Of a stretch of 64,000 bases of DNA, positions 26,523-36,884 are shown piece after piece. The position numbers were made by a program, and so were the translations under genes. This DNA comes from Halobaculum litoreum (GTDB lineage Archaea > Halobacteriota > Halobacteria > Halobacteriales > Haloferacaceae), in NCBI RefSeq assembly GCF_030127125.1, contig NZ_CP126156.1, positions 1,240,001 through 1,304,000 of the forward strand. The letters run 5' to 3'. How positions within the stretch are numbered: position 1 is the stretch's first letter; every line of letters begins with the position of its first letter. The notes under the pieces are model-generated. The model was not told the DNA's origin and did no database searches. It was given only the letters and a program-made list of their open reading frames with translations.

Positions 26523-26738
26523 TACGATACCCGCGATCCCCGCGAGAAGGGCGACGACACGCTCCCCGGACGCCGGGCGACCGGCGGTCGTGTGGGTCGG
26601 TGTCGTCATCTCGCGTGCGGCTACCGGCTCGGCCGGCATAACCGTGTCGCGGCTGGCAACGATTGCACGCGCCCGCCGGACGCGGGCGGCCGTGCGAGCG
26701 GCCGTCGCCGGGGCCGTGGGGGTCGCGGTCGCTCCCAT
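26514..26738 (-). CDS. 74-codon ORF before ilvB, possible branched-chain leader peptide
   Basis: An ORF begins 7 bp after the leuA stop (ATG 26738; internal ATGs at 26639 and 26609) and ends about 100 bp before ilvB. The last 16 codons read GERVVALLAGIAGIVGA, in which 7 of 12 core residues are Val, Leu or Ile, the end-products of the operon. A small GC hairpin spans its stop codon. It could be a short membrane-associated peptide or a leader peptide that senses charged tRNAs. The N-terminal 43 residues are Ala/Thr/Arg-rich and may not be translated. No family is known to me. Confidence 0.5.
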   Translation of the reverse strand: MGATATPTAPATAARTAARVRRARAIVASRDTVMPAEPVAAREMTTPTHTTAGRPASGERVVALLAGIAGIVGA

Positions 26739-26745
26739 CGCCGGC

Positions 26746-27985
<1,240 letters not shown>

Positions 27986-28010
27986 CGATCCATGCGAGGC
28001 CGGAACTCCT

Positions 28011-28016
28011 TGTAAA
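28011..28016 (-). promoter_or_regulatory. leuA/ilv operon TATA box
   Basis: TTTACA on the minus strand lies 26-31 nt before the leuA ATG at 27985, the normal spacing for a leaderless haloarchaeal mRNA. It supports the repaired leuA start rather than the downstream GTG. Confidence 0.6.
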
Positions 28017-28212
28017 GCGTTGTGGTCAGACAGCCGCGTGCCGCGGCCGGGATTCGTCACGAACGATCGGGAGACAGCGAGATCGCACGACGGCAACGGG
28101 TATCATCTCGTCTGTGGTGTTCGTAGATCCTTATACACATGGTATTGACGAACGGCCGGTCGCGGCCGGGCCCCTCGCCGGTCGGACGACCGTCGGACGG
28201 GCGTCCGAACCC

Positions 28213-28218
28213 TTTTAG
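28213..28218 (+). promoter_or_regulatory. TATA box of the 96-aa DUF5779-like gene
   Basis: TTTTAG occurs 24-29 nt before the ATG at 28242 in a GC-rich background, consistent with leaderless transcription and with choosing this ATG over one four codons upstream. Confidence 0.55.
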
Positions 28219-28241
28219 TACGACACTCCGTGCCCGCTCGT

Positions 28242-28532
28242 ATGAGCGATTTCGGGCTCGACCTCCGCGAGGCGGAGGAGTTCATCGAGTCGGAGGGGAC
28301 GGTGGGGGACGTGGTCTTGGGGGTGCTCGACGGGACGACCGAGCCCGAACACTGGGTCCGCAACGTGGAGTACGGCAACGTGCTCGTGCTGGCGGTCGAG
28401 GGCGACCTCAACGAACGCGCCAGCGGCTTCGCGCGGGAGGTGAAGGACATGGGCGGGGAGTTGACCCACTTCCGCGGGTTCCTCATCGTGTCGCCGCCGA
28501 ACGTCGGCATCGACACCGAGCGCCTCGACTGA
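28242..28532 (+). CDS. DUF5779-like small conserved haloarchaeal protein
   Basis: This 96-aa soluble alpha/beta protein starts MSDFGLDLREAEEFIESEG and has a conserved middle (VVLGVLDGTTEPEHWVRNVEYGNVLVLAVEGDLNE). I recall this as DUF5779, known mainly from haloarchaea and without a function. It has no signal or TM segment. It faces the leuA operon across a 256-bp divergent gap and converges on a cupin gene. Confidence 0.7.
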   Translation: MSDFGLDLREAEEFIESEGTVGDVVLGVLDGTTEPEHWVRNVEYGNVLVLAVEGDLNERASGFAREVKDMGGELTHFRGFLIVSPPNVGIDTERLD

Positions 28533-28566
28533 GACGGCCGACGGCGCCGCGACCGCCGACCGTCGG

Positions 28567-28926
28567 TCAGGGCGCGCCGAAGGCCAAGTACCGACACGGC
28601 TCGTCGCCGACGGCCACCGGCGGCGCCGGCGGCTCCGGGGGCACGACGACCGCCTCGTTGGCCCCGACACGGAGCGACGCCCCGTCGTCCGGGAGCCGCA
28701 GTTCGCCGGCGAGCACGAACAGGAGCCGTTCGACCGGGGTCCCGCGGTGGGTCGCCGGGGCGAGGCTGTCGCCCGGGGCGACTTCGCGCACGGCGGCGTC
28801 GACGGGCGCGTCGCCGGCCGCCTCCGCGAGCAGCCGCTCGACACGCTCGGGGGCCGGTCCCGCGCCGTCGTCGGCGACCGAGAGGCGTCTGTACGTCCGG
28901 TCGGAGGCGTCGTCGCGGGGAGCCAT
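28567..28926 (-). CDS. Cupin-domain protein
   Basis: This 119-aa protein is a short cupin: REVAPGDSLAPATHRGTPVERLLFVLAGELRL is the first cupin block, but the usual two histidines are reduced to one (THRG). It ends [16 protein letters not shown], almost the same as a stretch in the next upstream cupin, so the two look like paralogs. The role is unknown. Start 28926 was chosen because a TTAAG box lies about 27 nt before it. An ATG six codons upstream is possible. Confidence 0.75.
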   Translation of the reverse strand: MAPRDDASDRTYRRLSVADDGAGPAPERVERLLAEAAGDAPVDAAVREVAPGDSLAPATHRGTPVERLLFVLAGELRLPDDGASLRVGANEAVVVPPEPPAPPVAVGDEPCRYLAFGAP

Positions 28927-29036
28927 GGCGGCCGTACCGGACACGCAGGCTTAAGCGACTCTGCAAGCACGCTGTCACTCGTCGGAACGCGGCCGACGGT
29001 AACGGGACCACAGGACCCGCCGACAGCGACCGCTCC

Positions 29037-29579
29037 CTAGCCGGCGAAGCGGTCGGTCTCGGCGCCGCACGCCGCACACGCGAGGACGTACTCGACGGCG
29101 TCCGGGGCCGCGCCCTCGCCGGTCTCCTCGACGCGGTACTCCCTGTCGCCCACCGTCCCGCAGTCGGGACAGCGCTCCTCGATGACCGCGCCGTCGGCGT
29201 CCTTCGGCGCGCCGACCGCGAGGAACCGGCACGGCTCGTCGCCGACGGCGACCGCCCGGTTCGGGGCGTCGCGCGGGACGAAGAACGCCTCGTCCGGGCC
29301 GACGCGGAACTCGCCGTCGGGAGTCTCGACGGCCAACTCGCCGGCGATCACGTAGAACAGCTCCTCGTGGTCGGGGTGGCGGTGGTACCCCCACGGCACC
29401 GGCTCGCCGGGGTCGGCCTCGTAGTAGTTACAGCCGAACAGGGAGACGCCGAGCGCCTCGTCGAGTTCGCGCTTCACGCGCGTCGGGTTCGGCGTGTTCG
29501 CCACGTCGTCGACGGCGACCAGCCGGTAGTCGTGGGCCGCGCCGTCGGCGTCGCCATCGTTGCCGGCGTCCTCGCTCAC
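29037..29579 (-). CDS. Cupin protein with C-terminal zinc ribbon
   Basis: This 180-aa protein has a cupin domain at about residues 45-125 with the metal-type pattern [19 protein letters not shown] (His, His, Glu) and a conserved [19 protein letters not shown] zinc ribbon (CPDC at about 137, CAAC at about 168) follows. The start is a GTG at 29579 overlapping the aglM stop (GTGA); a second GTG one codon earlier is equally possible. Sugar-nucleotide or other small-molecule binding is plausible given aglM directly upstream, but not shown. Confidence 0.82.
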   Translation of the reverse strand: MSEDAGNDGDADGAAHDYRLVAVDDVANTPNPTRVKRELDEALGVSLFGCNYYEADPGEPVPWGYHRHPDHEELFYVIAGELAVETPDGEFRVGPDEAFFVPRDAPNRAVAVGDEPCRFLAVGAPKDADGAVIEERCPDCGTVGDREYRVEETGEGAAPDAVEYVLACAACGAETDRFAG

Positions 29580-30880
29580 CACGTCAGCCCCTCGTAGGTG
29601 AGCCCCTCGCGCCGCTCGACGATCCGCCGGCCGTCGACGACGACCGGCTCGGCCATCGCGTCGAACTCGGCGTCGAGGGCGGCGAACTCGTCCCAGTCGG
29701 TGACGACGACCGCCGCGCGCGCGCCGTCGAGCGCGGCCGCCGCGGAGTCGGCGTACTCGACGTCGGGGAACACGGCGCGCATGTTCTCGGTCGCGACGGG
29801 GTCGTAGCCGACGACCGTCGCCCCGCGCTCGCGCAGCCCCTCGATCACCGGGATCGCGCGGGAGTTGCGCACGTCGTCCGTGCCGGGCTTGAACGAGAGC
29901 CCGAGGACGGCCACGCGCTCGCCGGCGACGTCGACGTGCTCGTCGAGGAGGTCGAGGAGGAGGCCCGGCTGGCGGTCGTTGACGTTCACGGCCGCCTGGA
30001 GCAGTTCCGGTTCGTAGTCGGCCGCGCGCGCCGCCGCGATGAGCGCGTCGACGTCCTTCGGGAAACAGGAGCCGCCCCAGCCGACGCCGCTGCGGAGGAA
30101 CGACGCGCCGATGCGGTCGTCGAGGCCGATGGCCCGCGTCACCTCGTAGGAGTCGACCCCGTAGCGCTTGCAGATGTTCCCCAGCTCGTTGGCCAGCGAC
30201 ACCTTCGAGGCAAGGAAGGCGTTGTTGGCGTACTTGATCATCTCGGCCTCGCGGGTGCCGGTGTCGACGACGGGCACCTCGTGGTCGAGCGCCGCCCGGA
30301 GGGGTTCGTACGCCTCGTGGAGCAGGTCGGCGACGGCCGGGTCGTCGTCGTGTCCGAAGACGAGTTTGTCCGGGTCGAGGAAGTCCGCGACGGCGGTGCC
30401 TTCGCGCTGGAACTCCGGGTTGACGCCGACGTGGAGCGTCTCCCCGACGGTCAGGCCCGCCGCGTCGGCGACGGCCGGCCCGAGCAGGTCCGCGGTCGTC
30501 CCGGGGATGACGGTGCTCTTGACGACGACCGCATGGTCGTCGGCGTCCGCGTCGGCGAGCGCCTCCCCGGTCATCTCCGCGGCCGCCTCGGCGACGCTCG
30601 TGTCGATGCTGCCGTCCTCGTTCGACGGGGTCTGTACCGCGAGGAACGTCAGGTCGCTCTCCGGCACCGGGTCGTACGCGGTGGAGGCGACGAGGCGGTC
30701 GCCCGCCGTCCGGGCGACGCGCTCGTCGAGCCCGGGCTCGTGGATCGGCGACCGGCCGTCGTTGATCGCCGCCACGCGCTCCTCGTCGATGTCCACGACC
30801 GCGACGTCGTGGCCGAGGTCGGCGAAGCAGGCGGCGACGCTGGCGCCGACGTAGCCGGCCCCGATGACGCTGATCTCCAT
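29576..30880 (-). CDS. aglM: UDP-glucose 6-dehydrogenase AglM
   Basis: This 434-aa enzyme oxidises UDP-glucose to UDP-glucuronate with NAD+. AglM supplies hexuronic acids for the N-linked glycan of haloarchaeal S-layer proteins. Motifs are the Rossmann [20 protein letters not shown] at the N-terminus, the central [20 protein letters not shown], and the catalytic cysteine in [13 protein letters not shown] (about 258). The C-terminal domain has [14 protein letters not shown]. The ATG at 30880 starts exactly at the Rossmann strand, with a TAT-type box about 27 nt upstream. Substrate is inferred from the Agl context; other UDP-sugars are possible. Confidence 0.9.
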   Translation of the reverse strand: MEISVIGAGYVGASVAACFADLGHDVAVVDIDEERVAAINDGRSPIHEPGLDERVARTAGDRLVASTAYDPVPESDLTFLAVQTPSNEDGSIDTSVAEAAAEMTGEALADADADDHAVVVKSTVIPGTTADLLGPAVADAAGLTVGETLHVGVNPEFQREGTAVADFLDPDKLVFGHDDDPAVADLLHEAYEPLRAALDHEVPVVDTGTREAEMIKYANNAFLASKVSLANELGNICKRYGVDSYEVTRAIGLDDRIGASFLRSGVGWGGSCFPKDVDALIAAARAADYEPELLQAAVNVNDRQPGLLLDLLDEHVDVAGERVAVLGLSFKPGTDDVRNSRAIPVIEGLRERGATVVGYDPVATENMRAVFPDVEYADSAAAALDGARAAVVVTDWDEFAALDAEFDAMAEPVVVDGRRIVERREGLTYEGLTW

Positions 30881-30977
30881 CGCCGAGTAGTGGTCCGGCG
30901 GCTCGGATACGTCTTTTCGTTTCCCCACCCCCGCCGCGACCGCGACGGCCGATGCCCCGCTCGGGCGGCCCGTACGG

Positions 30978-31773
30978 TCACTCCGCCGCGGGGAGCAACA
31001 CGAGGTGGTGGCCGTCCGGGTCGTACAGCTCGACCGAGCCGTCGGGCGACTCCCGCACCGTCACCGAGGGGAGGTCGCCGAAGGCGTGGTCGGCGCGGGC
31101 GGCCGGTTCGCGCACGCGGACCGCGAGGTCGACGTGGACGCCGCCCCGGGCGTCCGCGAGCCCGGCAGGGTTCCCACAGCTCCACGTCGAACTGGCGGTC
31201 GGCGCCGGTCGGGCCGCGCATCCGGATCCGGCGGCGGTCGTCGCCGCGGTCGACCGTCGAGAACCCGAGCGCCGCCCAACACTCGCTCGCGAGGTCGACG
31301 TTCGCGACCTCCAGCACCACCTCGAACACCCCGACCAGCCCCGGGCCGGTGCCGTCGGGGGCGGTGCCGCCCACCTCCGGCGCGTGGCCGTCGGCGTCCT
31401 CCAGGTACAGCGAGCGGAACGAGCCGAAGTCGACCTCGGGGGCGTCGGGGAACCGCGCGCGCCACGCCGGGTAGTCGCGGCCCGGCACCTCGAACGCGAA
31501 GTGGGTGTGGAGGCCCCCGCGCGGGACCGACGCGGGGCGTCTGAGGACGAGTTCGGTCCCGCCGACGTCGAAGGCGGCCTCCGTCGCGGTCCGACGCGTG
31601 GGCACGAGCCCGAAGGTGTCGGCGTACCACGACGCGGCGCGACCCAGATCCGTCACCTCCAGCGCCAGCGAGGCGAGCGCGGGGTCGGGGTCCGCCGGGG
31701 GCGCGCGCTCCGACTCGTCTGTGGCCGACTCCTCGCGCTCCGGCTCCGGTCCCGGATCGGTGTCCGCGGGCAT
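30978..31773 (-). CDS. VOC/glyoxalase superfamily protein, apparent frameshift
   Basis: Two vicinal-oxygen-chelate modules ([23 protein letters not shown] and [25 protein letters not shown]) follow a charged 30-aa leader. After VELWEP the frame breaks near 31166-31173. Removing one base restores [18 protein letters not shown]... to [14 protein letters not shown] and a stop at 30978. The final DPDGHHLVL is the usual metal-binding/C-terminal motif, so the repaired reading (about 264 aa) is convincing. The substrate is unknown. Confidence 0.8.
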
Positions 31774-31831
31774 CTCGTGTGTCGATCCGCCGGCACCCCA
31801 CTTAAGCCCGCCCCGCCCGTCGTGTCGAGCG

Positions 31832-32512
31832 ATGCCGATGAAAGGATCCGGCGAGGCCGACCTCGCCGTGGTGGACGAGTTCGACGGCGGCGTCGGCTGG
31901 ATCGCCTACCCCGACGAGACGATGGAACGCGCGAGCCACGCGCTCTCCGTGGACGGCGACATCTGGGTGCTCGACCCGGTCGACGCCGACGGGGTCGACG
32001 ACCTCCTCGCGGACCTCGATGGGGAGGTGGCCGGGACGGTCGTCTGCCTCGACCGACACAAACGCGACGCCGCGGCGGTCGCGACCCGCCACGACGTTCC
32101 GGTGTACGTGCCCGAGTGGATGACCGGCGTGGCCGCGAAGCTCGACGCGCCGGTCGAACGGTTCGGCCGCGAACTCGGCGGACTGCGCGCGATCACGGTG
32201 CGCGACTCGTCGCTCCCGCCGTGGCAGGAGGTCGCGCTGTACGACGAGGCCGGCGGCACGCTGTACGTCCCCGAGGCCGTCGGGGCGTCCGCGTACATGC
32301 GCACGGGCGCGGAGACGATCGGTGTTCACCCGATGCTCCGCCTGACACCGCCGCGACGGGCGCTCGGCGACCTCGACCCCGACCGGGTGCTGTGCGGTCA
32401 CGGCGCGGGCGTGCTCGACCACGGCGGCCGGGAGCTCGCGGCCGCCCTCGACAGCTCCCGCGGCAACGCGCCCGGCCTGTACGTCCGGAGCATCAAGTCG
32501 CTCCTCGGGTGA
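31832..32512 (+). CDS. MBL-fold-like conserved haloarchaeal protein without metal motif
   Basis: This 226-aa protein resembles haloarchaeal proteins that look like metallo-beta-lactamase relatives (VVCLDRHKRDAAAVATRHDVPVYVPEW, DPDRVLCGHGAGV). However, I find no HxHxDH motif, so metal binding is doubtful. A TTAAG box 26-30 nt before the ATG at 31832 supports this start; a second ATG two codons later is possible. The next gene starts 11 bp after its stop, so the two probably form an operon. The function is unknown. Confidence 0.68.
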   Translation: MPMKGSGEADLAVVDEFDGGVGWIAYPDETMERASHALSVDGDIWVLDPVDADGVDDLLADLDGEVAGTVVCLDRHKRDAAAVATRHDVPVYVPEWMTGVAAKLDAPVERFGRELGGLRAITVRDSSLPPWQEVALYDEAGGTLYVPEAVGASAYMRTGAETIGVHPMLRLTPPRRALGDLDPDRVLCGHGAGVLDHGGRELAAALDSSRGNAPGLYVRSIKSLLG

Positions 32513-32522
32513 CCCCGGACCC

Positions 32523-33046
32523 GTGACTCCCGACGAGGAACGCGCCGGCGACGGCGGCGACGCGCCCGACGGTCGCGAGTGGGACGACCCCGAGAGCGTG
32601 CGCGCCGACCGTGCCGACGGCCCCGCGGCGGTCCACATCACGGCGGACCTCCTCTCGCTGCTGCTCGAGCGCGCCGCCGCCGCGGACCCCGACGACGAGA
32701 ACGTCGTCCTCGACGCCAGCGCCGCCGGCGACCTCGTCGACCCGCCCGCGGATCTACCCCCCGAGACGCCGGTGTTGACGCACTTCTACTTCCCCGGCGC
32801 CGGCGGCTCCGTGTCGAAAGTGTTCGGCATGGACCTCGGCCGTCCCGCGGGCCGCGCGCGGTTCCTCTCGCACCCGGACGGCGACCGGCGGCTCACCGAG
32901 GAGGACGACCTCGCGGCGACGGTGCTGGTCGCGATCCCGCCGTACGACGTCGCCGACGTCGTCGCGTACGACCGCCGCGGGCGTCGTCGCGACCTCGTGG
33001 TCGTCGACGCGGTCCCCCCGAGGAACGGGTCGACGACGTGGACTGA
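32523..33046 (+). CDS. Conserved haloarchaeal protein, apparent frameshift near C-terminus
   Basis: A GTG at 32523 opens an ORF with a charged leader and a core HITADLLSLLLERAAAADPDDENVVLDAS, then a beta-rich part ending AIPPYDVADVVAYDRRGRRRDLVVVDAVPP. In the given frame it runs on to 33326 through the next gene's region with unlikely composition. Adding one C to the C6 run at 33014-33019 gives PEERVDDVD and a stop at 33046 (174-aa product), a much better ending. I see no recognisable domain. It is probably co-transcribed with the preceding gene. Confidence 0.65.
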
Positions 33047-33107
33047 CCCGACGGTCGCCGCCCGGCCCTCGCCGGCGGCACCGTCGGCGCGGCGTGCGGT
33101 CGCGTCG

Positions 33108-33317
33108 CTACTTCAGGTAGCCGAGGTCGCGGAGCTGTTCGGTGATCTCCTCGAACTCGGCCTCCGACAGCGACCCGCGCTTCTGGTGTTGGATCACGAT
33201 GCTCCGGAGGAGGAACCGCACGAGGTCCGAGGTCGACGAGAAGCTCGTCCCCTCGAGCGTCTCCTCGACGCGCTCCGCGAGGTCCTTCGGGATGGAGACG
33301 GTGGTGTAGTCGGTCAC
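33108..33317 (-). CDS. CopG/Arc-type ribbon-helix-helix regulator
   Basis: This 69-aa DNA-binding protein starts at a GTG (VTDYTTVSIPKDLAERVEETL). The beta strand YTTVSIP and the helices around LAERVEETLE and SSTSDLVRFLLRSIVIQH make a standard ribbon-helix-helix dimer. The C-terminal helix ends LRDLGYLK. Its target is unknown. It is divergent from the 108-aa gene at 33441, with a 123-bp gap that it could autoregulate. Confidence 0.82.
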   Translation of the reverse strand: MTDYTTVSIPKDLAERVEETLEGTSFSSTSDLVRFLLRSIVIQHQKRGSLSEAEFEEITEQLRDLGYLK

Positions 33318-33440
33318 GGTCCGTGAGACGGGTGCGTGCCCGATAAGCGCGGCGGAGGCCGGGCTTCGCCGGCGTGTCCGCCGTCCCCGGCGGCGTCGGT
33401 GCCCGGCCACTTTAGTCCCCGGAGGGACAACACGGGACCG

Positions 33441-33767
33441 ATGGCAGCCAGACCGCCACAGGGGGACAGCGGGGAGCCCGAGTCGATCGAGTTCGGCATC
33501 GCGGCGCTCGACGCGCGCCTCGACCGGGCGGCCGTCGTGTTCCCGGCGACGACGGAGGAACTGATCGCGGCGATGGACGACACCGACGTGCCGTACGACG
33601 CCGCCGGCAACACCCTCGACGTGGCGGCGACGCTCCGGGAGCTGCCGGCCGAGCGCTTCGAGTCCGAGCGGGCGCTGCTCAACAGGCTCCACCCGGTGTT
33701 CGAGGAGAAACGTCGCAGCGGCGCCGGCTCACTGCTCGGGCGCGTCCGCACGCTGCTGCCCTTCTGA
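33441..33767 (+). CDS. Small conserved haloarchaeal protein, unknown
   Basis: This 108-aa protein has a conserved core IEFGIAALDARLDRAAVVFPATTEELIAAM (a helix-strand region) and FESERALLNRLHPVFEEKR. I do not recognise a named family with certainty. A CTTTAG box about 27 nt before the ATG at 33441 supports the start. Its 3' end overlaps the aglJ 3' end by 39 nt on the opposite strand, a notable convergent overlap. Confidence 0.6.
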   Translation: MAARPPQGDSGEPESIEFGIAALDARLDRAAVVFPATTEELIAAMDDTDVPYDAAGNTLDVAATLRELPAERFESERALLNRLHPVFEEKRRSGAGSLLGRVRTLLPF

Positions 33768-34704
33768 GTCCGCGTCGGCGTCCCCGCGCGCCCTCGCCTC
33801 CAGCCGCTCGACGCGGTCGAGCGTCTCCTCGTGGAGCGTGACGAGCAGGTCCGAGAGCACCCCGAAGATGAGCAGTTGGATCCCGAGGATGATCCCCACG
33901 CCCGACACGACCGCGAGCACCTCGTGGGAGATGCCGTTCGCGAACCAATCGTAGGCGACGTACGCCGCGAACAGGGCCCCAGACAGCCCCGCCGTGACCC
34001 CGACGCTGCCGAAGTAGAACAGCGGGTTCGACGTCTTCGCCTGACGGTAGATCGCCATCAGGATGATCCCGCCGTCCTTCACCGGGTGGAGGTTCGTGTT
34101 CGACCCGTCGGGGCGGGGGAGGTACGTGATCGGGACGACCGTCGTGCGGACGCCGTGGCGCGCACACTCCACGGCCATCTCCGTCTCGATCCCGAAGCCG
34201 TCGGCGGACAGGCGGAGCCGCCGGAACGACGCGACGGTGAACGCTCGGTACCCCGAGAGGATGTCGCCGTACTCCTCGCGGTGGATCAGCCCGAACAGCC
34301 CGTTGAACACGCGGTTGCCCACGCGGTTGAGCCCGGTCATCGCGCCCTCGTGCATGTCCGCGAAGCGATCGCCGATGACGTGCTCGGCCGTCCCTTCGCG
34401 GAGCGGCTCGAGCATCGCCGCCGCGTCGGCCGCCTCGTAGGTGCCGTCCGCGTCCGCCATCAGCACGTACGGCGCGTCGACGTACGTCGCGACCGCCTCG
34501 CGGATCGCCTGGCCCTTGCCGGTGCCGGACTGGATCTCAACGCGGGCGCCCGCCTCGCGGGCGCGGTCGCGCGTGCCGTCCGTCGACCCCCCCGTCGATC
34601 ACGAGGACGTTCTCGTAGCCGTGGGACCGGAAGTCCGCGACGACGTCCGCGACCGTGGCGGCCTCGTCGTACGTCGGGAGGAGCACACAGACGTCGTCGG
34701 TCAT
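33729..34704 (-). CDS. aglJ: AglJ-type dolichyl-phosphate glycosyltransferase, apparent frameshift
   Basis: This GT2 enzyme would transfer the first sugar of the N-glycan onto dolichyl phosphate at the inner membrane face. VCVLLPTYDEAATVADVVADF and ENVLVIDGG open the Rossmann-like domain, YVLMADADGTYE carries the DxD motif, and GDILSGYRAFTVASFR plus two C-terminal TM segments (about residues 215-280) follow. The frame breaks at a C7 run (34587-34593), one C too many; removing it restores DGGSTDGTRDRAREAG and a single 324-aa protein from the ATG at 34704. The Agl context and topology support AglJ over other GT2 members. Confidence 0.82.
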
Positions 34705-34813
34705 GGTGACGCGTCGTTCGGGGGGGCGGGATAGGGGTTTCGGGAGCGGGTCGGACGGCCGATCGAGGCGCCGAAGCACAACCGTTATCGGTCGCTTCGA
34801 ACATCTCCAGTCG

Positions 34814-35752
34814 ATGAAGGTCTCGGTGGTCGTCTGCACCTATTCCATGGACCGCTACGGTCCGTTCTCGGAGTGTGTCGAGAGCGTCCTCGAACAGGAG
34901 TACGAACCGCTCGAGGTCGTCCTCGTCGTCGACGGCAACGAGGCCGTGTTCGACCGCGTCGTCGAGGACTTCGGCGACCGGGACGGTGTGGTCCTCCACT
35001 GCAACGACGAGAACCGTGGCATCTCCTACAGCCGGACGAAGGGGGGTGAGCTGGCGAGCGGGGACGTCGTCGCGTTCATCGACGACGACGCGACGGCCGA
35101 ACCGGACTGGGTGGCTCGGTTGGTCGACGTGTACGAGTCCACCGACGCCATCGCCGTCGGCGGCGACGTCCTCCCGGACTGGCAGACGGCGAAACCCGAC
35201 TTCTTCCCCGAGGAGTTCTACTGGCTCGTCGGCTGCGTGGAACCCGGGTTCGCCGAGGACGGCGAGGAGGTGCGCAACACGTACGGATCCAACATCTCCT
35301 ACCGTCGCGAGGCGTTTCTGGAGGTCGGCGGCTACGACCCGAACACGGGCCGAAAGGGGGACAAACACCTTCAAGCGCACGAGGCGCCGGTCGGGATCCG
35401 GCTGATGAACGAGTACGGCCGGGGGATGGTGTTCACCGAGGACGCCGTCGTCCACCACAAACTGTTCGACTACCGCGGCGACTTCCGCTGGCTCGTGTTC
35501 CGGTCGTTCTGGCAGGGGTACTCCAAGCGGGTGATGGACCTGCTGTACCCGGACGCGCCCGACAACAAGAGTGCGTATCTGAGGCAACTACTGACGCACT
35601 TCGTTCCCCAACGGCTGAGGGGATTGGTCCGGTCGCCGTCGCTGCCCGCTGTGAAGCAGTTGGTGTGCATCGGTGTATTCACTGCGGCCGTCGGGCTGGG
35701 CTACGTGTACGCGATGACCACGCCGGACGTCGTCGGGCGGGCTAACTCGTAG
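34814..35752 (+). CDS. aglG: AglG-like GT2 glycosyltransferase
   Basis: This 312-aa GT2 enzyme has VSVVVCTYSMDRYGPFSECVESVL at the N-terminus, the DxD-type VVAFIDDDATAEPDWV at about residues 89-104, a conserved YGSNISYRREAFLEVGGYD block and a final TM segment (about 283-303). This resembles haloarchaeal AglG/AglI, which add hexuronic acids from UDP-sugars to dolichyl-phosphate-linked glycan; AglM in this window can supply such a donor. The ATG at 34814 matches family starts. Its stop overlaps the convergent next gene by 11 nt. Which Agl position it fills is not decided by sequence alone. Confidence 0.8.
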   Translation: MKVSVVVCTYSMDRYGPFSECVESVLEQEYEPLEVVLVVDGNEAVFDRVVEDFGDRDGVVLHCNDENRGISYSRTKGGELASGDVVAFIDDDATAEPDWVARLVDVYESTDAIAVGGDVLPDWQTAKPDFFPEEFYWLVGCVEPGFAEDGEEVRNTYGSNISYRREAFLEVGGYDPNTGRKGDKHLQAHEAPVGIRLMNEYGRGMVFTEDAVVHHKLFDYRGDFRWLVFRSFWQGYSKRVMDLLYPDAPDNKSAYLRQLLTHFVPQRLRGLVRSPSLPAVKQLVCIGVFTAAVGLGYVYAMTTPDVVGRANS

Positions 35753-36635
35753 GAGGACCTCTCTCGCGCTTCTCGCCGAACAGGAACTCGTAGTAGTAGC
35801 CGAATCCGCGACACGCCAGCATCGCGAACGACAGGAACGCGAAGGCGAGCCGTGTGAACGGTGATTCTGGCCCTTCGGCGTCCTCACCGCCGCCAGAGCC
35901 GGTCGGCGTCGGCGGCACACCGGGACTCCCGTAGCGCTCTGGGTAGTAGCGTTGCTTTTGACAGAAGCCTCTCCCAACTCGGACATTCTTTTTTGCCAAT
36001 GCTCGGAACGATGTTCTCGCAGGGTGGTAGACGACCGCCTCCTCGACGTAACCCTGCTCGTACCCGGCATCGTGGACGCGCTCGCCGAATTCCTTGTCAC
36101 CTCCCGATATCAGGCGACTGTCGAACGGACCGACGTCATCGAACACCTCCCGGCGGACCAAGAGTGCGCACGTTGGTGCGTATCGTTGTTCCTCAAGGTA
36201 TTGTTCGATTGGGAACCCAGTGTGGGCGTTGTACCAACCGACGAGGGTGGTCTTGGGCAACGTCAACTCGACGCGACAACCCACATAGTCCAGTCCTCGT
36301 GTCTCCATCACCCGTAGCGCCGTCTCAAGCCAGTCCTCGTCGACCGTCTCGTCGGCGTCGAGAAAGGCGACGATGTCACCTTCGGCGCGTTCGATCCCCT
36401 TGTTTCTGGCCGCGTACGACCCCTGTGTCTCATCCTCAACGAGGAGCTGGATGTCGTCACGCCCGTTGATGATCCGCCGGATCACCGAGCGAGTTCGATC
36501 GGTCGACCCGTTGTCCACGATCAGGATTGTATGGTCCGAGCCACTCTGTGTGACGAGCGACTCAGCCGTCGATTCGATCCCTTCTGGATCGTTGTACACC
36601 GGGACGATCGTCGTCGCGGATTGTCCGGATACCAT
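35742..36635 (-). CDS. GT2 glycosyltransferase (AglE-like)
   Basis: This 297-aa enzyme shows ATTIVPVYNDPEGIESTAESL, the acceptor loop QGSYAARNKGIERAEG, the DxD-containing DIVAFLDADETVDEDWLE, and a C-terminal hydrophobic segment (LAFAFLSFAMLACRGFGYYYE, about 260-285) that anchors it to the membrane. It resembles AglE-type late glycosyltransferases of the S-layer glycan. Its codon use is less GC-rich than that of neighbours, suggesting transfer of a glycan-variability gene. Its 3' end overlaps that of the AglG-like gene; the sugar transferred is unknown. Confidence 0.8.
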   Translation of the reverse strand: MVSGQSATTIVPVYNDPEGIESTAESLVTQSGSDHTILIVDNGSTDRTRSVIRRIINGRDDIQLLVEDETQGSYAARNKGIERAEGDIVAFLDADETVDEDWLETALRVMETRGLDYVGCRVELTLPKTTLVGWYNAHTGFPIEQYLEEQRYAPTCALLVRREVFDDVGPFDSRLISGGDKEFGERVHDAGYEQGYVEEAVVYHPARTSFRALAKKNVRVGRGFCQKQRYYPERYGSPGVPPTPTGSGGGEDAEGPESPFTRLAFAFLSFAMLACRGFGYYYEFLFGEKRERGPPTS

Positions 36636-36884
36636 GGTAGTTCCCGAGCACCCTTGGCACTCACCCCCCGGCGCCTGATGCGTGCTCCGTAGGGCGTGTC
36701 CGATGGTTCGAATACTAACGGTTACGTTTCCTTCACACCGGTCACCGCCATGGTGAAAGCTTCGACCCGACCATTGCGACCACAGTCGTGTTATCGTGTC
36801 CGCTCAGAGGATGGTCCACGCCGGGAACCGACGGAGTAAAGTCCGACTCGGGTAGTCGGATGAATTGCGACCGCCCCACCCACA
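36636..36884. other. Divergent regulatory gap in the glycan region
   Basis: This 249-bp gap separates the start of the AglE-like gene from the start of the flippase gene. It is less GC-rich than most of the window, with AT clusters near 36705-36730 and 36830-36860 that could hold the two promoters. I see no ORF or RNA. Confidence 0.35.
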
